NCBI GenBank assembly: GCA_900455155.1
Contig: UGUC01000001.1
Span: forward strand, 372,001 to 436,000
Length of the DNA stretch: 64,000 nt
Direction of reading: 5' to 3'
Source of the DNA: Providencia stuartii
Lineage (GTDB): Bacteria > Pseudomonadota > Gammaproteobacteria > Enterobacterales > Enterobacteriaceae
Shown here: positions 20,879 through 35,907 of the stretch, one piece after another
Position numbering within the stretch: the first letter of the stretch is position 1
Layout: the number at the start of each line of letters is the position of its first letter
Position numbers and translations under genes: made by a program
The notes under the pieces: model-generated
The model's database searches: none
Told to the model about the DNA's origin: nothing
Seen by the model: the letters and a program-made list of their open reading frames with translations, nothing else

Positions 20879-21307
20879 TTATCTCGCATAAGTCATTTTT
20901 TCAGTGTTTACCCACTCATCAACTAACTCAAAAAAGCGTGCTGGTTGGTTTTTTACTTCGACTTTAAAGTGCTCGAACTCAGATTTGTTATTAGGTACAT
21001 ACATTGATAATAATATATTTAGCGATATTTCTTTGTTCGCAAATTTCTGGCTAATATTAAATGCCTTATAGAGGATCGCCGCCAATACAAAACTAACCAC
21101 TGCTATACCAGCCATAGCAGCAAAACTGTAATCTACGTGTAGAAGCTGGCGAGCCTCATTCAGTAGTAAGAAAGGCGTAAAAAACATCACCAGCAGAGAT
21201 AAGATAATTGCCCCATCTTGACCATTGTTGAATTCGTGTTCCTTTTGCTTATTAACGGCAACAATATCCCTAAATATTTGGCTATTAACAGATTTTATAT
21301 TCTTCAT
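20879..21307 (-). CDS. small two-helix membrane protein, unknown function
   Basis: I do not recognise this gene. It encodes 142 residues from the ATG at 21307, which follows AAGGTGA; an upstream in-frame ATG adds nine residues and has no such site. A charged N-terminal 30 residues is followed by two hydrophobic segments at about 33-50 and 61-80, then a soluble C-terminal half rich in charged and aromatic residues (FEHFKVEVKNQPARFFELVDEW). This layout suggests a double-pass inner-membrane protein. It stands alone between the actP terminator and the rrn terminator. Coding potential is supported by the ribosome binding site and composition. Confidence 0.6.
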   Translation of the reverse strand: MKNIKSVNSQIFRDIVAVNKQKEHEFNNGQDGAIILSLLVMFFTPFLLLNEARQLLHVDYSFAAMAGIAVVSFVLAAILYKAFNISQKFANKEISLNILLSMYVPNNKSEFEHFKVEVKNQPARFFELVDEWVNTEKMTYAR

Positions 21308-21661
21308 TATATTCACCTTGATAAACAAGCGCATTATCGTGTGTAAAAATCATTCATAACATCTAATTAAGTTACTTATTGATAGTATATGTTTAACTTT
21401 TTGCAACATCAATTTAACATTTGTTATCTATTTTAATGGGAAAGTATCTTAAGAAGAGTAGGTAAATAGAAGATATAGAACAACAAACCCGATGATCACA
21501 AAACCGTGTTTATGGCCTATCTATTGATATTAAAAGTAAAGTTGAAAAATGATCTAACTTAAACGGATTTTATTTAACATTTAAACAAATTAATTTATAA
21601 AAAATTAATTATTAAAGTTATAAAGCTTGCTTATCGATACTCATTACCTTTTTCCCAAAAG
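21308..21661. other. AT-rich spacer between the small membrane protein gene and the rrn terminator
   Basis: About 350 AT-rich bases without a convincing gene. It must contain the promoter of the minus-strand gene at 20879-21307. I see no repeat, attachment site or RNA gene in it. Confidence 0.5.
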
Positions 21662-21690
21662 CAAAAAAGCCACCCGATGGGTGGCTTTCT
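21662..21690 (-). terminator. terminator of the rRNA operon
   Basis: On the minus strand AAAGCCACCC pairs with GGGTGGCTTT around ATC and runs into a T stretch, just past the 5S gene. Confidence 0.88.
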
Positions 21691-21700
21691 CACTGATTTG

Positions 21701-21820
21701 ATGTCTGGCAGTTCCCTACTCTCACATGGGGAGACCCCACACTACCATCGGCGCTACGGCGTTTCACTGCTGAGTTCGGCATGGGGTCAGGTGGGACCAC
21801 CGCGCTATTGCCGCCAGACA
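21701..21820 (-). rRNA. rrf: 5S ribosomal RNA
   Basis: The minus strand starts TGTCTGGCGGC and ends CTGCCAGACAT, which close the terminal stem, and the interior matches enteric 5S. 120 bases. It is the last gene of the operon; only one 5S copy is present. Confidence 0.95.
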
Positions 21821-21957
21821 AATTCGGTTTCGTTCCCGTTCGCGTCTACACCGCAAACCAGAACTGCAATCTTGAACAAGCTGATTTCTCGCACCACTCT
21901 ATCTCGTGCGCTTCAACAATCGTCTCTTCGTCTCTCTAAAACACCTTCGGTGTTGTC

Positions 21958-24866
<2,909 letters not shown>

Positions 24867-25124
24867 TCACAACCCGAAATTGTTTCAACGATCACCTGAC
24901 TGTCATGGCTGTGCGTGGTGAACTTCTGCGTTGGGCAGTGCTCGCAATACTCACGTACTCCTGTACGCTGCGCTTGCTGCGCGCTGTCCGCCTTGAATTT
25001 CACCCTGCTCGCTCATGCCACTCGTTTGAATGACCGAAAATTTCAGGTTTGAAATTTTGAGAGACTCTCACATTGTTTAAGCGATAAACAATGTGCGTTG
25101 TTTCAATTTTCAGCTTGTTCCAGA

Positions 25125-25137
25125 TTGTTAAAGAGCA
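25125..25137 (-). promoter_or_regulatory. boxA-type antitermination site before 23S
   Basis: TGCTCTTTAACAA on the minus strand, in the tRNA-23S spacer, is the rrn boxA that recruits NusB/S10 for antitermination. The rest of 24867-25191 is spacer with RNase III processing-stem sequence. Confidence 0.75.
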
Positions 25138-25191
25138 TAATTATTCGCAATAGACTAAAACTAATCTATTCTGAATAATTCAAAAGTATTA

Positions 25192-25267
25192 TGGTGGAGC
25201 TAAGCGGGATCGAACCGCTGACCTCCTGCGTGCAAGGCAGGCGCTCTCCCAGCTGAGCTATAGCCCC
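25192..25267 (-). tRNA. tRNA-Ala (anticodon TGC)
   Basis: A 76-base cloverleaf starts GGGGCTATAGCTCAG, has TGC in the anticodon loop, the GGTTCGATCC T arm and an encoded CCA end. Spacer tRNA between 16S and 23S, downstream of tRNA-Ile. Confidence 0.97.
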
Positions 25268-25447
25268 ATAACAGGTTTAACAATATCAATTAATCTCTTT
25301 GTAAGTTTCTTTACTTGGAGATCTTTTTTCTTAGGCAAGCACGTTTTTGCTATGCTTAAGTTGCTTAATTTTGTTTAGACTAGGCGTGGATTAGCGACGT
25401 TTACAATAAGTAAACGAGCTGAGCCACAACGACGTATTAACAAAATT

Positions 25448-25524
<77 letters not shown>

Positions 25525-25587
25525 ATTGATACCGTTGACTCTTTCATCAGACAATCTGTGTGAACACTTCACAAAACACTTCAACGG

Positions 25588-27128
<1,541 letters not shown>

Positions 27129-27267
27129 AAAGTGTTTGATGCTCAAAGAATTAAACTGACTACATTCTTTCATATATGAATTAACGTGTTAGTCACTCTT
27201 CAAGACTTTAAAATCAAATATTTTTTTGATAGTGTCCTGTGAGTGCCCACACAGATTGTCTGATAAA

Positions 27268-27280
27268 TTGTTAAAGAGCG
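27268..27280 (-). promoter_or_regulatory. boxA antitermination site in the rrn leader
   Basis: CGCTCTTTAACAA on the minus strand between the P2 promoter and 16S matches rrn boxA. The surrounding leader (27129-27334) carries no gene. Confidence 0.75.
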
Positions 27281-27334
27281 TTGCGACTTTATCTTTCGAT
27301 ATTAACCAGTTAGGTCGTTGTCGCGAGGTGATGT

Positions 27335-27362
27335 ATACTACGTTTTTTCGTGAGAAAGTCAA
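27335..27362 (-). promoter_or_regulatory. rrn P2 promoter
   Basis: Minus strand: -35 TTGACT at 27357-27362 and -10 TAGTAT at 27335-27340 with 16 bases between. Position relative to P1 and the leader fits rrn P2. Confidence 0.75.
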
Positions 27363-27463
27363 GCGATTATTTTCAACTTTTTCTTTCTTTTTTCACCTCT
27401 CGTTGCCACTGGTTTCTTTTCTAACCTGACCACCGAAGCGGTTTGTCGTGACAACGGATGCGC

Positions 27464-27491
27464 ATTATAGGGAGTCAGAAAATTCTAGCAA
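27464..27491 (-). promoter_or_regulatory. rrn P1 promoter
   Basis: Minus strand: -35 TTGCTA at 27486-27491, 16-base spacer ending CTCCC, -10 TATAAT at 27464-27469, then a GC-rich GCGCATCC discriminator typical of stringently controlled rrn P1. AT-rich sequence upstream (27492-27540) suits an UP element. Confidence 0.85.
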
Positions 27492-27641
27492 CCCTTATTT
27501 TGCATTTTCTTTTCGTTCGCGCTTTTTTTCATCAAAACGGTGATAAATCAACTAAAACAACGGTAGAATTGATTATTTCAGCAGCAATTATCCCCCAACT
27601 CACGTAATATAATTGCTCAAGGTTATGTATTGGGACTAATT

Positions 27642-28340
27642 ATGGAATTTAGTGAGCAGCAAACTGCTTCGCAAAAAAACCTTTCTTATCTTATTGCCGA
27701 ACAGCTAGGCCAAGAGATTTTGAAAGGCACTTATTTACCAAGCTCTATTCTTCCCAGTGAAATAGAGTTATCTGATAAATTCCAAGCCAGCCGCACAGCG
27801 ATTAGAGAAGCGGTTAAGATGTTAGCAGCAAAAGGGATGTTACTTGCGCGTCCTCGCATTGGCACAAGAGTTATGCCTTCATCCCACTGGAATTTTTTGG
27901 ATCAAGATCTGCTTAAATGGTGGATAAGCAGTGATGAACAAACGGTCGTTATTAGGCATTTTCATGTTGTAAGACTCGCGATTGAACCGCAAGCTTGCTA
28001 CCTTGCCGCAAAACATGCCACAGACAAGCAAAATAATTTACTCAAAGCACTCGCCAATGAAATGCAATTATTAGAAAAGCAATTTGATAGGCAGCGTTGG
28101 ATAGATGTTGATCACCGTTTTCATCTAACGATTTATGAAGCTTGTGCCAATCCATTTTTGATCTCCTTTGCCAATTTATTCCGTTCTGTCTATCAATTCT
28201 ATTTTGATGCGATTACAGAAAATGACGTTATTGAAGTAGACATTCATCAGCAACTGGCAAATGCCATAATAAAAGGTAATAGCGCCAAAGCGTTTGATCT
28301 CTGCTATAAGTTATTAACTATTACTGGAAAACAAACCTAA
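27642..28340 (+). CDS. yieP: FadR/GntR-family regulator YieP
   Basis: The N-terminal winged HTH (PSSILPSEIELSDKFQASRTAIREAVKMLAAKG, about 30-65) and the C-terminal all-helical FCD domain define a FadR-subgroup GntR regulator. The PRIGTRVMPSSHWNFLDQDLLKWW linker is nearly identical to E. coli YieP, and gene order (hsrA, yieP, rrn) agrees. The ATG at 27642 is chosen because GGGA lies about seven bases before it; the TTG at 27630 is unlikely. 232 residues, intact. In E. coli YieP is a poorly characterised DNA-binding regulator; the ligand is not known. Confidence 0.9.
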   Translation: MEFSEQQTASQKNLSYLIAEQLGQEILKGTYLPSSILPSEIELSDKFQASRTAIREAVKMLAAKGMLLARPRIGTRVMPSSHWNFLDQDLLKWWISSDEQTVVIRHFHVVRLAIEPQACYLAAKHATDKQNNLLKALANEMQLLEKQFDRQRWIDVDHRFHLTIYEACANPFLISFANLFRSVYQFYFDAITENDVIEVDIHQQLANAIIKGNSAKAFDLCYKLLTITGKQT

Positions 28341-28389
28341 CACGATAACTTTCCATGTTTGCTTTAACTTTTTATTTAATAGGTTACCG

Positions 28390-29798
28390 ATGTTAAAAAC
28401 AGCTAAAAAGCATGTCAGGCCTTCCATGGATAGCCGCAATGGCATTTTTCATGCAAGCCCTTGATGCAACCATTTTGAACACGGCGCTACCTGATATCGC
28501 CAAAAGCCTCTACCATTCACCACTCGCCATGCAATCTGCGATTGTCAGTTATACATTAACAGTTGCATTATTAATTCCTGTGAGTGGATGGTTTGCAGAT
28601 AGGTTCGGCACTCGTCGCATTTTTATTATCGCTGTTTCACTGTTTTCCTTTGGTTCCCTTCTTTGTGCGCTATCACCGTCATTGACATTCTTAGTCACCT
28701 CCCGCGTTATCCAAGGTATTGGTGGGGCAATGATGATGCCTGTTGCGCGCCTTGCATTGATCCGTGCCTATCCACGCAGTGAATTACTCCCAATATTAAA
28801 CTTTGTTACTATCCCTGGATTAGTAGGTCCTATCTTAGGCCCTTTACTAGGCGGTGTATTAGTGACTTATGCCACATGGCATTGGATCTTTATTATCAAT
28901 ATTCCGATTGGTATTTTAGGGATCTTGTACGCCTTAAAATCAATGCCTGATTTTAAAATGCCAAAACGTAAGTTTGATGTTCTTGGGTTTATCCTCTTTG
29001 GCTTTGGTCTTGTCATGTTATCAGTCAGTCTGGATCTCTTTGGCGACAAGTCCTTGCCCGGTTACATTCCAGCATCCATCGTACTCGGTGGTTTTGTATG
29101 CCTATTTCTTTATGTTTTTCATGCTCGACGTATAAAACATGCCATCATTCCACTAAATTTATTTAAAACCCGTACTTTTAGTATTGGTATTAGCGGTAAT
29201 ATTGCCACTCGATTAGGGACAGGAAGTATTCCATTTTTTGATGCCATTAATGTTGCAGGTTGGTTTTGGCTATGAAGCGGTTATCGCCGGTATGATGATG
29301 GCTCCAATGGCTATAGGGTCAATTATCGCAAAATCAGCAGTAACTCGGATACTGACTCGCTTTGGTTATCGAAAAACACTGTTTACCGTGACGGTCATTA
29401 TTAGTTTTATGATAGCTCAGTTTTCTCTCCAAACCCCGACTATGTCTATCTATTTACTGGTGATACCTCTATTTGTGCTTGGGATGGTTATGTCAACGCA
29501 ATTTACTGCGATGAATACGATTTGCTTAGCTGATTTAACAGATAATAATGCCAGTGCGGGGAATAGTATGTTAGCGGTGACTCAACAGCTATCGATCAGT
29601 TTTGGTATTGCAGTCAGTGCGGCAATATTGAGCTTCTATGAAGGCTTACCACATGGGAATACTGTAGATAATTTCCATTACACCTTTATAACTATCGGTG
29701 CTATTACATTACTTTCTGCATTTGTCTTCTTGTTGTTGAAGAAAAGTGATGGTCAAAACTTAATAAAAAATAAGTCTAAACCATCAGATAAGAACTAA
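28390..29798 (+). CDS. hsrA: MFS transporter HsrA (frameshifted)
   Basis: HsrA is a 14-helix DHA2-type major facilitator, formerly YieO, linked to homocysteine/drug export in E. coli. [25 protein letters not shown] and [13 protein letters not shown] are close to the E. coli protein. An extra T in the run near 29237 splits the gene at [12 protein letters not shown], and a further extra base in the A run near 28405 separates the likely ATG at 28390 (after AGGTTACCG) from the body. Corrected, 468 residues against 475 in E. coli. Without the second correction the start would be 28412, which has no ribosome binding site. It converges on rbsR with a four-base overlap. Confidence 0.88.
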
Positions 29799-30796
29799 TT
29801 TCGTTTAACGGATTGGCGCTCAACCAGTTTGGGCGTCAACACCAAAACGTTAGCGTCGGCTTCAGGGTTATCCATCCGAAAAATAAGCTGGTCGACAGCC
29901 AATTTACCTAATTCATCTTTTGGTTGATGAATCGTCGTTAATGGCGGGATCATATAAGGTGATAAGTCGATATCATCGTAGCCAATGATTGAGATATCAT
30001 CAGGTACTTTCAGTCCTTTACGAAATATCGCCTGATAAGCGCCAACGGCCATGGCATCATTCCCGGCAAAAATAGCTTTAGGTGGGTTAGCAAGCGCCAA
30101 CAGTTTATTCATTGAATTAAAGCCACCAGCAAATTCAAAATCACTAAAAATAATATATTCATCAGGAATATTCAGCGATGCTTGCTTCATCGCCTGCATA
30201 AAACCTTGGAAACGCGCACGTGCCGGTGATTTGTCTTGGGGGCCTGCGATGCAAGCAATTTGGGTGAACCCCGCATCAATTAAATAACGTGCGGCAATCT
30301 CCCCGCCAAGAAAAGAGTTATCTTGAATAATATCGCCATCAGACTCAAAGGGAGACCAATCCATCATCACGGTAGGCACTGCGGGATAACGGGAAAGAAC
30401 CTCTTTTGATGGCCCCTGAACTTCTGTACACATCATCAGTAAACCATCAACGCGTTTCTGTAATAGTGTTTCTAAACTATGATTCATCCGCTGAAGGTCG
30501 CCTTCAGTATTACAGAGGATCAAACTATAACCACGTTCATAACAACTGCGCTCAACCCCACGAACCACTTCTGCATAAAAAGGGTTATTACTGGTTGTCA
30601 GTAACATACCTATCGTATTAGTACGATTCATTTTTAAGCTACGAGCTAACGCCGATGGAGCATAATTTAGCTGCTCAATCGCATTTTTGACTCGTAATGT
30701 CACACTTTCGCTGACATAGCGATTTTGGTTGATGACATGAGAAACGGTGGATGTCGACACGCCAGCAAGGCGCGCAACATCTTTCATTGTTGCCAC
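29795..30796 (-). CDS. rbsR: ribose operon repressor
   Basis: A LacI-family repressor: N-terminal [26 protein letters not shown], hinge helix [11 protein letters not shown], then a ribose-binding periplasmic-protein-like domain. 333 residues, matching E. coli RbsR throughout. The start is a GTG at 30796 with AGGA seven bases upstream, as expected from the conserved MATMKD opening. It follows rbsK by three bases and is the last gene of the rbs operon. Ribose should release it from the operators upstream of rbsD. Confidence 0.96.
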   Translation of the reverse strand: MATMKDVARLAGVSTSTVSHVINQNRYVSESVTLRVKNAIEQLNYAPSALARSLKMNRTNTIGMLLTTSNNPFYAEVVRGVERSCYERGYSLILCNTEGDLQRMNHSLETLLQKRVDGLLMMCTEVQGPSKEVLSRYPAVPTVMMDWSPFESDGDIIQDNSFLGGEIAARYLIDAGFTQIACIAGPQDKSPARARFQGFMQAMKQASLNIPDEYIIFSDFEFAGGFNSMNKLLALANPPKAIFAGNDAMAVGAYQAIFRKGLKVPDDISIIGYDDIDLSPYMIPPLTTIHQPKDELGKLAVDQLIFRMDNPEADANVLVLTPKLVERQSVKRN

Positions 30797-30799
30797 AAG

Positions 30800-31729
30800 C
30801 TATTCCTGTTGAGTTAAAAATGCATCGATTTCATTGCGCCATGGTACAGAGGGTTGTGCACCGGGTCGAGTTACCGCAATTGCAGCCGCTGCATGAGCGA
30901 AAACAATAGCCTCAGCATCACTTTTCCCTTCAAGTAAAGCGGTAACATAAGCGCCATTAAAGGTATCCCCTGCCGCAATTGTATCGACGGCTTTCACTTT
31001 AAATCCAGCGATAATTTTACCTGTTGAACCTTTTTCACTATACCAAACGCCTCTCGCCCCTAACGTAATCATGACATTACTGATACCTTTATCATGCAAT
31101 ACTTGAGCTGCCGCTTGTGCGCTCTGATCATCTTTGACGGTAATTCCAGTCAAATGCTCCGCTTCTGTTTCATTTGGCGTAATAATATCGACTAAAGCAA
31201 GTAACGAGTCAGGAAGAGCTTGGGCAGGTGCAGGGTTTAAGATTACTTTTGTACTGTTTTTTTGTGCAATTTCCGCTGCTAACTGAACCGCTTCAATAGG
31301 GGATTCTAATTGCATCAGTACGGCATCTGCATCAATGATTTTTTGCTGATAGTGGTTCACTCTTTCTTTAGTTAAATGCGCATTGGCTCCAGCATGGATA
31401 CCAATTACGTTTTCACCTTGTTGGTTTACAAAAATCAGTGCAACACCCGTTGTTTCATTATCAACGACATCAATACATTCAACATCAATATGATCATTTT
31501 TGAGCTGCGTTTTGATGCTTTGCCCAATGCTATCGTTACCGACGCAAGCAATAAATGTTATGTCAGCACCACTTCGTCCAGCAGCAACCGCCTGATTCGC
31601 ACCTTTACCACCAAAAGCAACCTGATAGTGATTCCCTCTAACCGTTTCTCCCGGTTGCGGAAATTGCCCGATGTTTAGAATATGATCAGCATTGATACTA
31701 CCTAAAACCACAAGTTTAGCTGCGCCCAT
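30800..31729 (-). CDS. rbsK: ribokinase
   Basis: RbsK phosphorylates ribose to ribose 5-phosphate in the cytosol. The PfkB-family signatures are present: the GGKGANQAVAAGRSGA motif near residue 42 and the catalytic TIAAGDTFNGAY with its aspartate near residue 252. 309 residues as in E. coli. AAGGAAAT lies before the ATG at 31729. It is separated from rbsB by a perfect hairpin that probably lowers its expression relative to the binding protein, and is followed at once by rbsR. Confidence 0.96.
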   Translation of the reverse strand: MGAAKLVVLGSINADHILNIGQFPQPGETVRGNHYQVAFGGKGANQAVAAGRSGADITFIACVGNDSIGQSIKTQLKNDHIDVECIDVVDNETTGVALIFVNQQGENVIGIHAGANAHLTKERVNHYQQKIIDADAVLMQLESPIEAVQLAAEIAQKNSTKVILNPAPAQALPDSLLALVDIITPNETEAEHLTGITVKDDQSAQAAAQVLHDKGISNVMITLGARGVWYSEKGSTGKIIAGFKVKAVDTIAAGDTFNGAYVTALLEGKSDAEAIVFAHAAAAIAVTRPGAQPSVPWRNEIDAFLTQQE

Positions 31730-31776
31730 AACATTTATTTCCTTTTGCCTTTTTTATTTTATTCGCAAATAGAGCA

Positions 31777-31802
31777 AACCGCCGTTAAGGTTAACGGCGG
31801 TT
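31777..31802 (-). other. rbsB-rbsK intercistronic hairpin
   Basis: AACCGCCGTTAA and TTAACGGCGGTT form a perfect 12-base-pair stem with a two-base loop. The following bases are not a clean T run, so a stabilising or partially terminating hairpin is likelier than a full stop. Confidence 0.6.
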
Positions 31803-31810
31803 AATCTTTA

Positions 31811-32701
31811 TTACTTTTTAACAACCAGTTCTAGTTCTACAGGTACTGTTGGCTCGACCTTTTCACCTTTCAAAACTTTATCGGCGATTTGTACACCTAC
31901 AATGCCAATTTGATCAGGGCGCTGTGCAATTGTTGCGCCTAGTTTGCCCCCTTCAACCGCTTTAATACCATCATTGGTTCCATCGAACCCGACAACTAAT
32001 ACATCATCACGTCCTGCGGTTTGTAACGCTCTTAGCGCCCCTAATGCCATTTCATCATTTTGAGCAAATACCGCTTGCACAGTAGGATGCGCTGTCAGTA
32101 GGTTTTGCATCACGTTTAAGCCTTTTGTTCTATCGAAATCAGCAGGCTGGCTGGCTAATACATTAAATTTATGCTCTTTTGCACCGGTATTAAAACCTTC
32201 ACCGCGTTCACGAGCTGCGGAAGTTCCTGTGATCCCTTCGAGTTGGATCACTTTGGCGTCGTTACCTGTTTTTTCAGCGATAAAATCTGCCGCCATCTTA
32301 CCGCCCATTCGGTTATCAGAAGCGACATGACTGACTACATCACCTTTGTTAGCTGCGCGGTCTAGGGTGATAACAGGAATTTTTGCTTTATTGGCCATGA
32401 TAATGGCATTCCCAACCGCATCTGAATCGGTCGGGTTAATCAACATGAGTTTAGTGCCACGAACAGTTAAATCTTGAACGTTAGCTAGCTCTTTAGCAGG
32501 GTTATCTTGAGAGTCGAGTACTATTAGTTCGTAACCTAATTTATCGGCTTCTTTTTGAGCACTATCTTTCATTGTCACAAAGAACGGGTTGTTCAGTGTG
32601 GAAATAACCAGAGCGATACTCTCTTTCGCCATCGCATTAACACTCACAGTAGCACTTAAAGCGACGGCTGATAGCAAGGTTGCGAGTTTTTTCATTTTCA
32701 T
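31811..32701 (-). CDS. rbsB: ribose ABC transporter, periplasmic binding protein
   Basis: RbsB binds D-ribose in the periplasm and delivers it to RbsAC; in E. coli it also serves Trg chemotaxis. A typical signal peptide ([22 protein letters not shown]) is followed by the ribose-binding fold [23 protein letters not shown], with the ligand-binding region [12 protein letters not shown] and [11 protein letters not shown]. 296 residues as in E. coli. AGGAATACGATT precedes the ATG at 32701. It follows rbsC by 24 bases. Confidence 0.96.
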   Translation of the reverse strand: MKMKKLATLLSAVALSATVSVNAMAKESIALVISTLNNPFFVTMKDSAQKEADKLGYELIVLDSQDNPAKELANVQDLTVRGTKLMLINPTDSDAVGNAIIMANKAKIPVITLDRAANKGDVVSHVASDNRMGGKMAADFIAEKTGNDAKVIQLEGITGTSAARERGEGFNTGAKEHKFNVLASQPADFDRTKGLNVMQNLLTAHPTVQAVFAQNDEMALGALRALQTAGRDDVLVVGFDGTNDGIKAVEGGKLGATIAQRPDQIGIVGVQIADKVLKGEKVEPTVPVELELVVKK

Positions 32702-32725
32702 AATCGTATTCCTGTAGGGTATAAG

Positions 32726-33688
32726 TTACTTTTTATTATCAACGAGTACGGCAAGTAAGATGACAACCGCTTTTACAATCATTTGATAGTTTGATGATAT
32801 ACCTAGTAAGTTTAAGCCATTATTGAGAAAACCTAAGATAAGAGCACCAATCAAAGTTCCAACAATGCGTCCTTTACCACCAGCCAGACTTGTACCGCCA
32901 AGAACAACAGCGGCAATTGCGTCAAGCTCATAACCATTACCAGCCATTGGTTGTGCTGACGACAGTCGAGCAACTTCAATAACACTCGCCAATGCCGCTA
33001 ATAATCCACACAGGGCATAGACAATAATTTTAATTCTGTCGACATTAATGCCGGATAAGCGCGTCGCGGCTTCATTTCCACCCAATGCATAGATATATCG
33101 ACCCAAACGGGTATGGTGTAATAGATACCATGCCGCGGCAAACACAATGATCATCAACCAAACAGGGGTCGGGATCCCGAAGGGACGACCAATACCAAAC
33201 CAGCCGAAAAGATCCGCATTATCACTAAAACCTGTATTGATCGGGCTACCATCGGTATACACACGTGTCACCCCCCGCAATAACAACATCATGACTAATG
33301 TCGCAATAAAGGCTTGAACTTTACCTTTGGCGACAATCACCCCCGTACAAGCACCAATAGCAGCCCCAAGGGCTAATGCTCCCGCAACGGCGACGAAGGC
33401 ATTCACATCAGCCCCCACCATCGATGCCGCAACAGCCCCTGTTAAAGCCAGTAATGAACCAACAGATAGGTCAATACCGGAGGTTAAGATCACCAACGTC
33501 ATTCCCACAGCCATGATGGCGTTAACCGATGTCTGTTGCAGGATATTAAACAGGTTATTAAGGGTGAAAAAATTCGGGCTAAGGGATGAAACAATGGCAA
33601 TTAACACTAATAATGCAATCAGTGATTTTTGCTCCATTAGCCATGCTTTACTGAACCAACGTTTTGAGGTTGTGGTATTCGATGTCAT
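32726..33688 (-). CDS. rbsC: ribose ABC transporter permease
   Basis: RbsC is the membrane channel subunit of the high-affinity ribose importer. The 320 residues carry eight or more hydrophobic helices and family segments such as [20 protein letters not shown] and [14 protein letters not shown], the coupling-helix region. The start ATG overlaps the rbsA stop by four bases (ATGA), showing translational coupling. Full length compared with E. coli (321). Confidence 0.96.
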   Translation of the reverse strand: MTSNTTTSKRWFSKAWLMEQKSLIALLVLIAIVSSLSPNFFTLNNLFNILQQTSVNAIMAVGMTLVILTSGIDLSVGSLLALTGAVAASMVGADVNAFVAVAGALALGAAIGACTGVIVAKGKVQAFIATLVMMLLLRGVTRVYTDGSPINTGFSDNADLFGWFGIGRPFGIPTPVWLMIIVFAAAWYLLHHTRLGRYIYALGGNEAATRLSGINVDRIKIIVYALCGLLAALASVIEVARLSSAQPMAGNGYELDAIAAVVLGGTSLAGGKGRIVGTLIGALILGFLNNGLNLLGISSNYQMIVKAVVILLAVLVDNKK

Positions 33689-35199
33689 TCTGATAACTCC
33701 TGAACTGAGCCGTAGCTTTTGCCAACAGCGGCAGCCATTAAGACTTCTTGAGTGGCCTGTTTAGCTGAAAACTCACCGCTAATATGCCCTTCATGCATAA
33801 CGAGAATGCGGTCACTCATCCCAATCACTTCTGGCATTTCAGAAGAAACTAAGATGATGCTCAGCCCTTCTTTTTTAAATTGGTTAATTAATTGATAGAT
33901 CTCTTTTTTAGCCCCAACATCCACACCTCGAGTTGGTTCATCTAAAATCAGGACTTTAGGCCTTGTCATCAAACCACGCGCAATCGCGACTTTTTGCTGA
34001 TTTCCTCCCGATAGGTTGCCAATAATCTGATCCATGGAAGGGGTTTTGATATTAAATAAGCGAATAAAGTCACCGACCGTCTGTTGTTCTTCTTTATGTT
34101 TAAGATTGCCGCCAGCTCGACTAAAGTAACGAAGTGCTGTCAACGACATGTTCTCTTTGACGGACATACCTAGTACTAAACCGTCACGTTTACGATCTTC
34201 CGAGATATAGACAATGCCGTTATTTAAACCATCTTGTGGCGTTTTTAATGAAATACTTTTGCCATCAAGGCGTACTTCACCTGATTTTTTTGTCGCAGCG
34301 CCGTAAATGATCTTCATTAATTCAGTACGCCCTGCTCCCATCAAACCAGAAACACCTAGAATTTCACCGCTTCTCAATGAAAAGCTGGCATTATCGACAC
34401 CAGGGCCTGATACATTTTCAACCTGTAAGCGAACCTCTCCCACCGGAACATGAATACGTGGGTATTGGTCTTCTAATTTACGGCCCACCATCATTTCAAT
34501 CAGGGTTTCTTCTTCTAATTCTTTGACGGGTTTTTCACCGATAAATTGTCCATCACGAAACACGGTTACATCATCACAGATTTCAAAAATCTCTTTTAAG
34601 CGATGAGAGATATAAACAATTCCACGCCCTTGCGCTTTAAGCTCTTCAATAACTCGAAAGAGTGATGCTGTTTCCGTATCTGTGAGGGCATCCGTTGGTT
34701 CGTCCATGATGATGACTTGCGATTCAAAACTTAACACTTTCGCTATCTCAACCATTTGCTGTTCGCCAATAGAAAGCTCAGCGATCAATTGATGGCTGTC
34801 ATAATCCAAGTTCAGGCGTTTTAGTAGCTTATCGGATTCACTGAACATGGTTTTCCAGTCGATTTTGCCGAATTTATTAACAAATTCGCGACCAAGAAAA
34901 ATATTTTCAGCAATTGTCAGTTCAGGGATCAAATTAAGCTCTTGATGGATAATACCAATCCCTGCTTCTTGTGAATTTTTAGGACCATGAAAGACCACTT
35001 CTTTCCCTAAATAACAGATAGCGCCAGCATCTTTACTATAGATACCTGTAAGCACTTTCATCATGGTGGATTTACCCGCACCATTTTCACCGACTAGCGC
35101 CATCACTTTTCCTGGGTAAACTTTAAGTGCAGCACCGTTTAGTGCTTTTACTCCGGGAAAAGACTTTTCAATGCCAATAAGCTCTAATAAAGGCTGCAT
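33685..35199 (-). CDS. rbsA: ribose ABC transporter, tandem ATPase
   Basis: RbsA carries two ATPase domains. The first has Walker [10 protein letters not shown] and signature [13 protein letters not shown] with Walker [12 protein letters not shown]; the second has the degenerate Walker [10 protein letters not shown] and the intact signature [13 protein letters not shown] with [11 protein letters not shown], the usual pattern of sugar importers. The ATG at 35199 is taken because GAGG stands five bases before it; a GTG two codons earlier lies over that site. 504 residues (E. coli 501). Located between rbsD and rbsC. Confidence 0.95.
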   Translation of the reverse strand: MQPLLELIGIEKSFPGVKALNGAALKVYPGKVMALVGENGAGKSTMMKVLTGIYSKDAGAICYLGKEVVFHGPKNSQEAGIGIIHQELNLIPELTIAENIFLGREFVNKFGKIDWKTMFSESDKLLKRLNLDYDSHQLIAELSIGEQQMVEIAKVLSFESQVIIMDEPTDALTDTETASLFRVIEELKAQGRGIVYISHRLKEIFEICDDVTVFRDGQFIGEKPVKELEEETLIEMMVGRKLEDQYPRIHVPVGEVRLQVENVSGPGVDNASFSLRSGEILGVSGLMGAGRTELMKIIYGAATKKSGEVRLDGKSISLKTPQDGLNNGIVYISEDRKRDGLVLGMSVKENMSLTALRYFSRAGGNLKHKEEQQTVGDFIRLFNIKTPSMDQIIGNLSGGNQQKVAIARGLMTRPKVLILDEPTRGVDVGAKKEIYQLINQFKKEGLSIILVSSEMPEVIGMSDRILVMHEGHISGEFSAKQATQEVLMAAAVGKSYGSVQELSE

Positions 35200-35206
35200 A
35201 CACACC

Positions 35207-35626
35207 TCAAAACGTCACACCAGAACAAAGGATCACATTAGCAAAAGGTGAACACTCCCCTGTTCTAATCACCGCTTTGCTGTCATGAGTCATTTTTTTA
35301 AAGCTTTCATGACTACAATATTCCACTGTTATTGGTTTTCCTTGGGCAAGCTCTAATGCCTGCAAATGTGCCAATATTGCGTGTTCCATTTCAGGATTGA
35401 CGGTCGTGATCTCGCCAGCCAAAATTGCCTTTTCAATCTGCATCTCTTGAGTAATGACACTCAATACCGACATCAAATCGGGCAAAGCTTGTGTAATAGC
35501 TAAATCAATACGTTCAACCTGCTGTGGTATAGGTAACCCAGCATCAGCAATTGTGATATGGTCGGTATGACCTAACTTTGCTATCACGGATGTAATATTG
35601 GAATTAAGCAAAATACCTTTTTTCAT
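35207..35626 (-). CDS. rbsD: D-ribose pyranase
   Basis: RbsD converts the pyranose and furanose forms of D-ribose after uptake, helping RbsK. The 139 residues contain the conserved N-terminal [16 protein letters not shown] with the catalytic His near residue 20, and the C-terminal [20 protein letters not shown] with the active-site Tyr/Asn region. A CGGGAA site precedes the ATG. First gene of rbsDACBKR; its promoter overlaps an RbsR-type operator. Confidence 0.95.
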   Translation of the reverse strand: MKKGILLNSNITSVIAKLGHTDHITIADAGLPIPQQVERIDLAITQALPDLMSVLSVITQEMQIEKAILAGEITTVNPEMEHAILAHLQALELAQGKPITVEYCSHESFKKMTHDSKAVIRTGECSPFANVILCSGVTF

Positions 35627-35647
35627 TGTTCCCGCCGTTTCCTTATG

Positions 35648-35663
35648 AGCGAAACGTTTCGCT
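35648..35663. promoter_or_regulatory. RbsR-type operator O1
   Basis: AGCGAAACGTTTCGCT is a perfect 16-base palindrome of the LacI/RbsR type. It lies just downstream of the -10 of the rbsD promoter, over the expected start site, where bound repressor would block initiation. Confidence 0.85.
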
Positions 35664-35670
35664 AAATCTA

Positions 35671-35698
35671 ATCATAGATAAGAAAATGAACAACACAA
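35671..35698 (-). promoter_or_regulatory. rbsD promoter
   Basis: Minus strand: -35 TTGTGT at 35693-35698 and -10 TATGAT at 35671-35676, spacing 16. It is bracketed by two operators. A TGTGA half-site at about 35716-35720 could bind CRP, but the other half is poor. Confidence 0.6.
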
Positions 35699-35726
35699 TG
35701 TTGTTGGCTAAGATTTGTGATCGCCA

Positions 35727-35740
35727 TCGAAACGTTTCGT
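35727..35740. promoter_or_regulatory. RbsR-type operator O2
   Basis: A second GAAACGTTTC core at 35729-35738 with flanking TC and GT. Its centre is 78 bases from that of O1, upstream of the rbsD promoter, suggesting a two-operator loop. Confidence 0.75.
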
Positions 35741-35907
35741 TAACGCCCAAAAGAGAAGAAAAGATGAAAGTATTGAATTAGTTATAGCTGAATCGTTTTT
35801 GTTGATAGTGAGTCTAAATCAAAGAAAAATGACAAAAATTCGTTGCAAAATTGGCACCTCGATGGATAACCTAGCAATAAATGACATAAATAATAAAAGG
35901 AACGAAT

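Noticed and set aside
35840-35870. Sigma-54-like TGGCAC element upstream of ravA
   Set aside because: The -24 half is present but the -12 half (TTGC) is missing at the required spacing.
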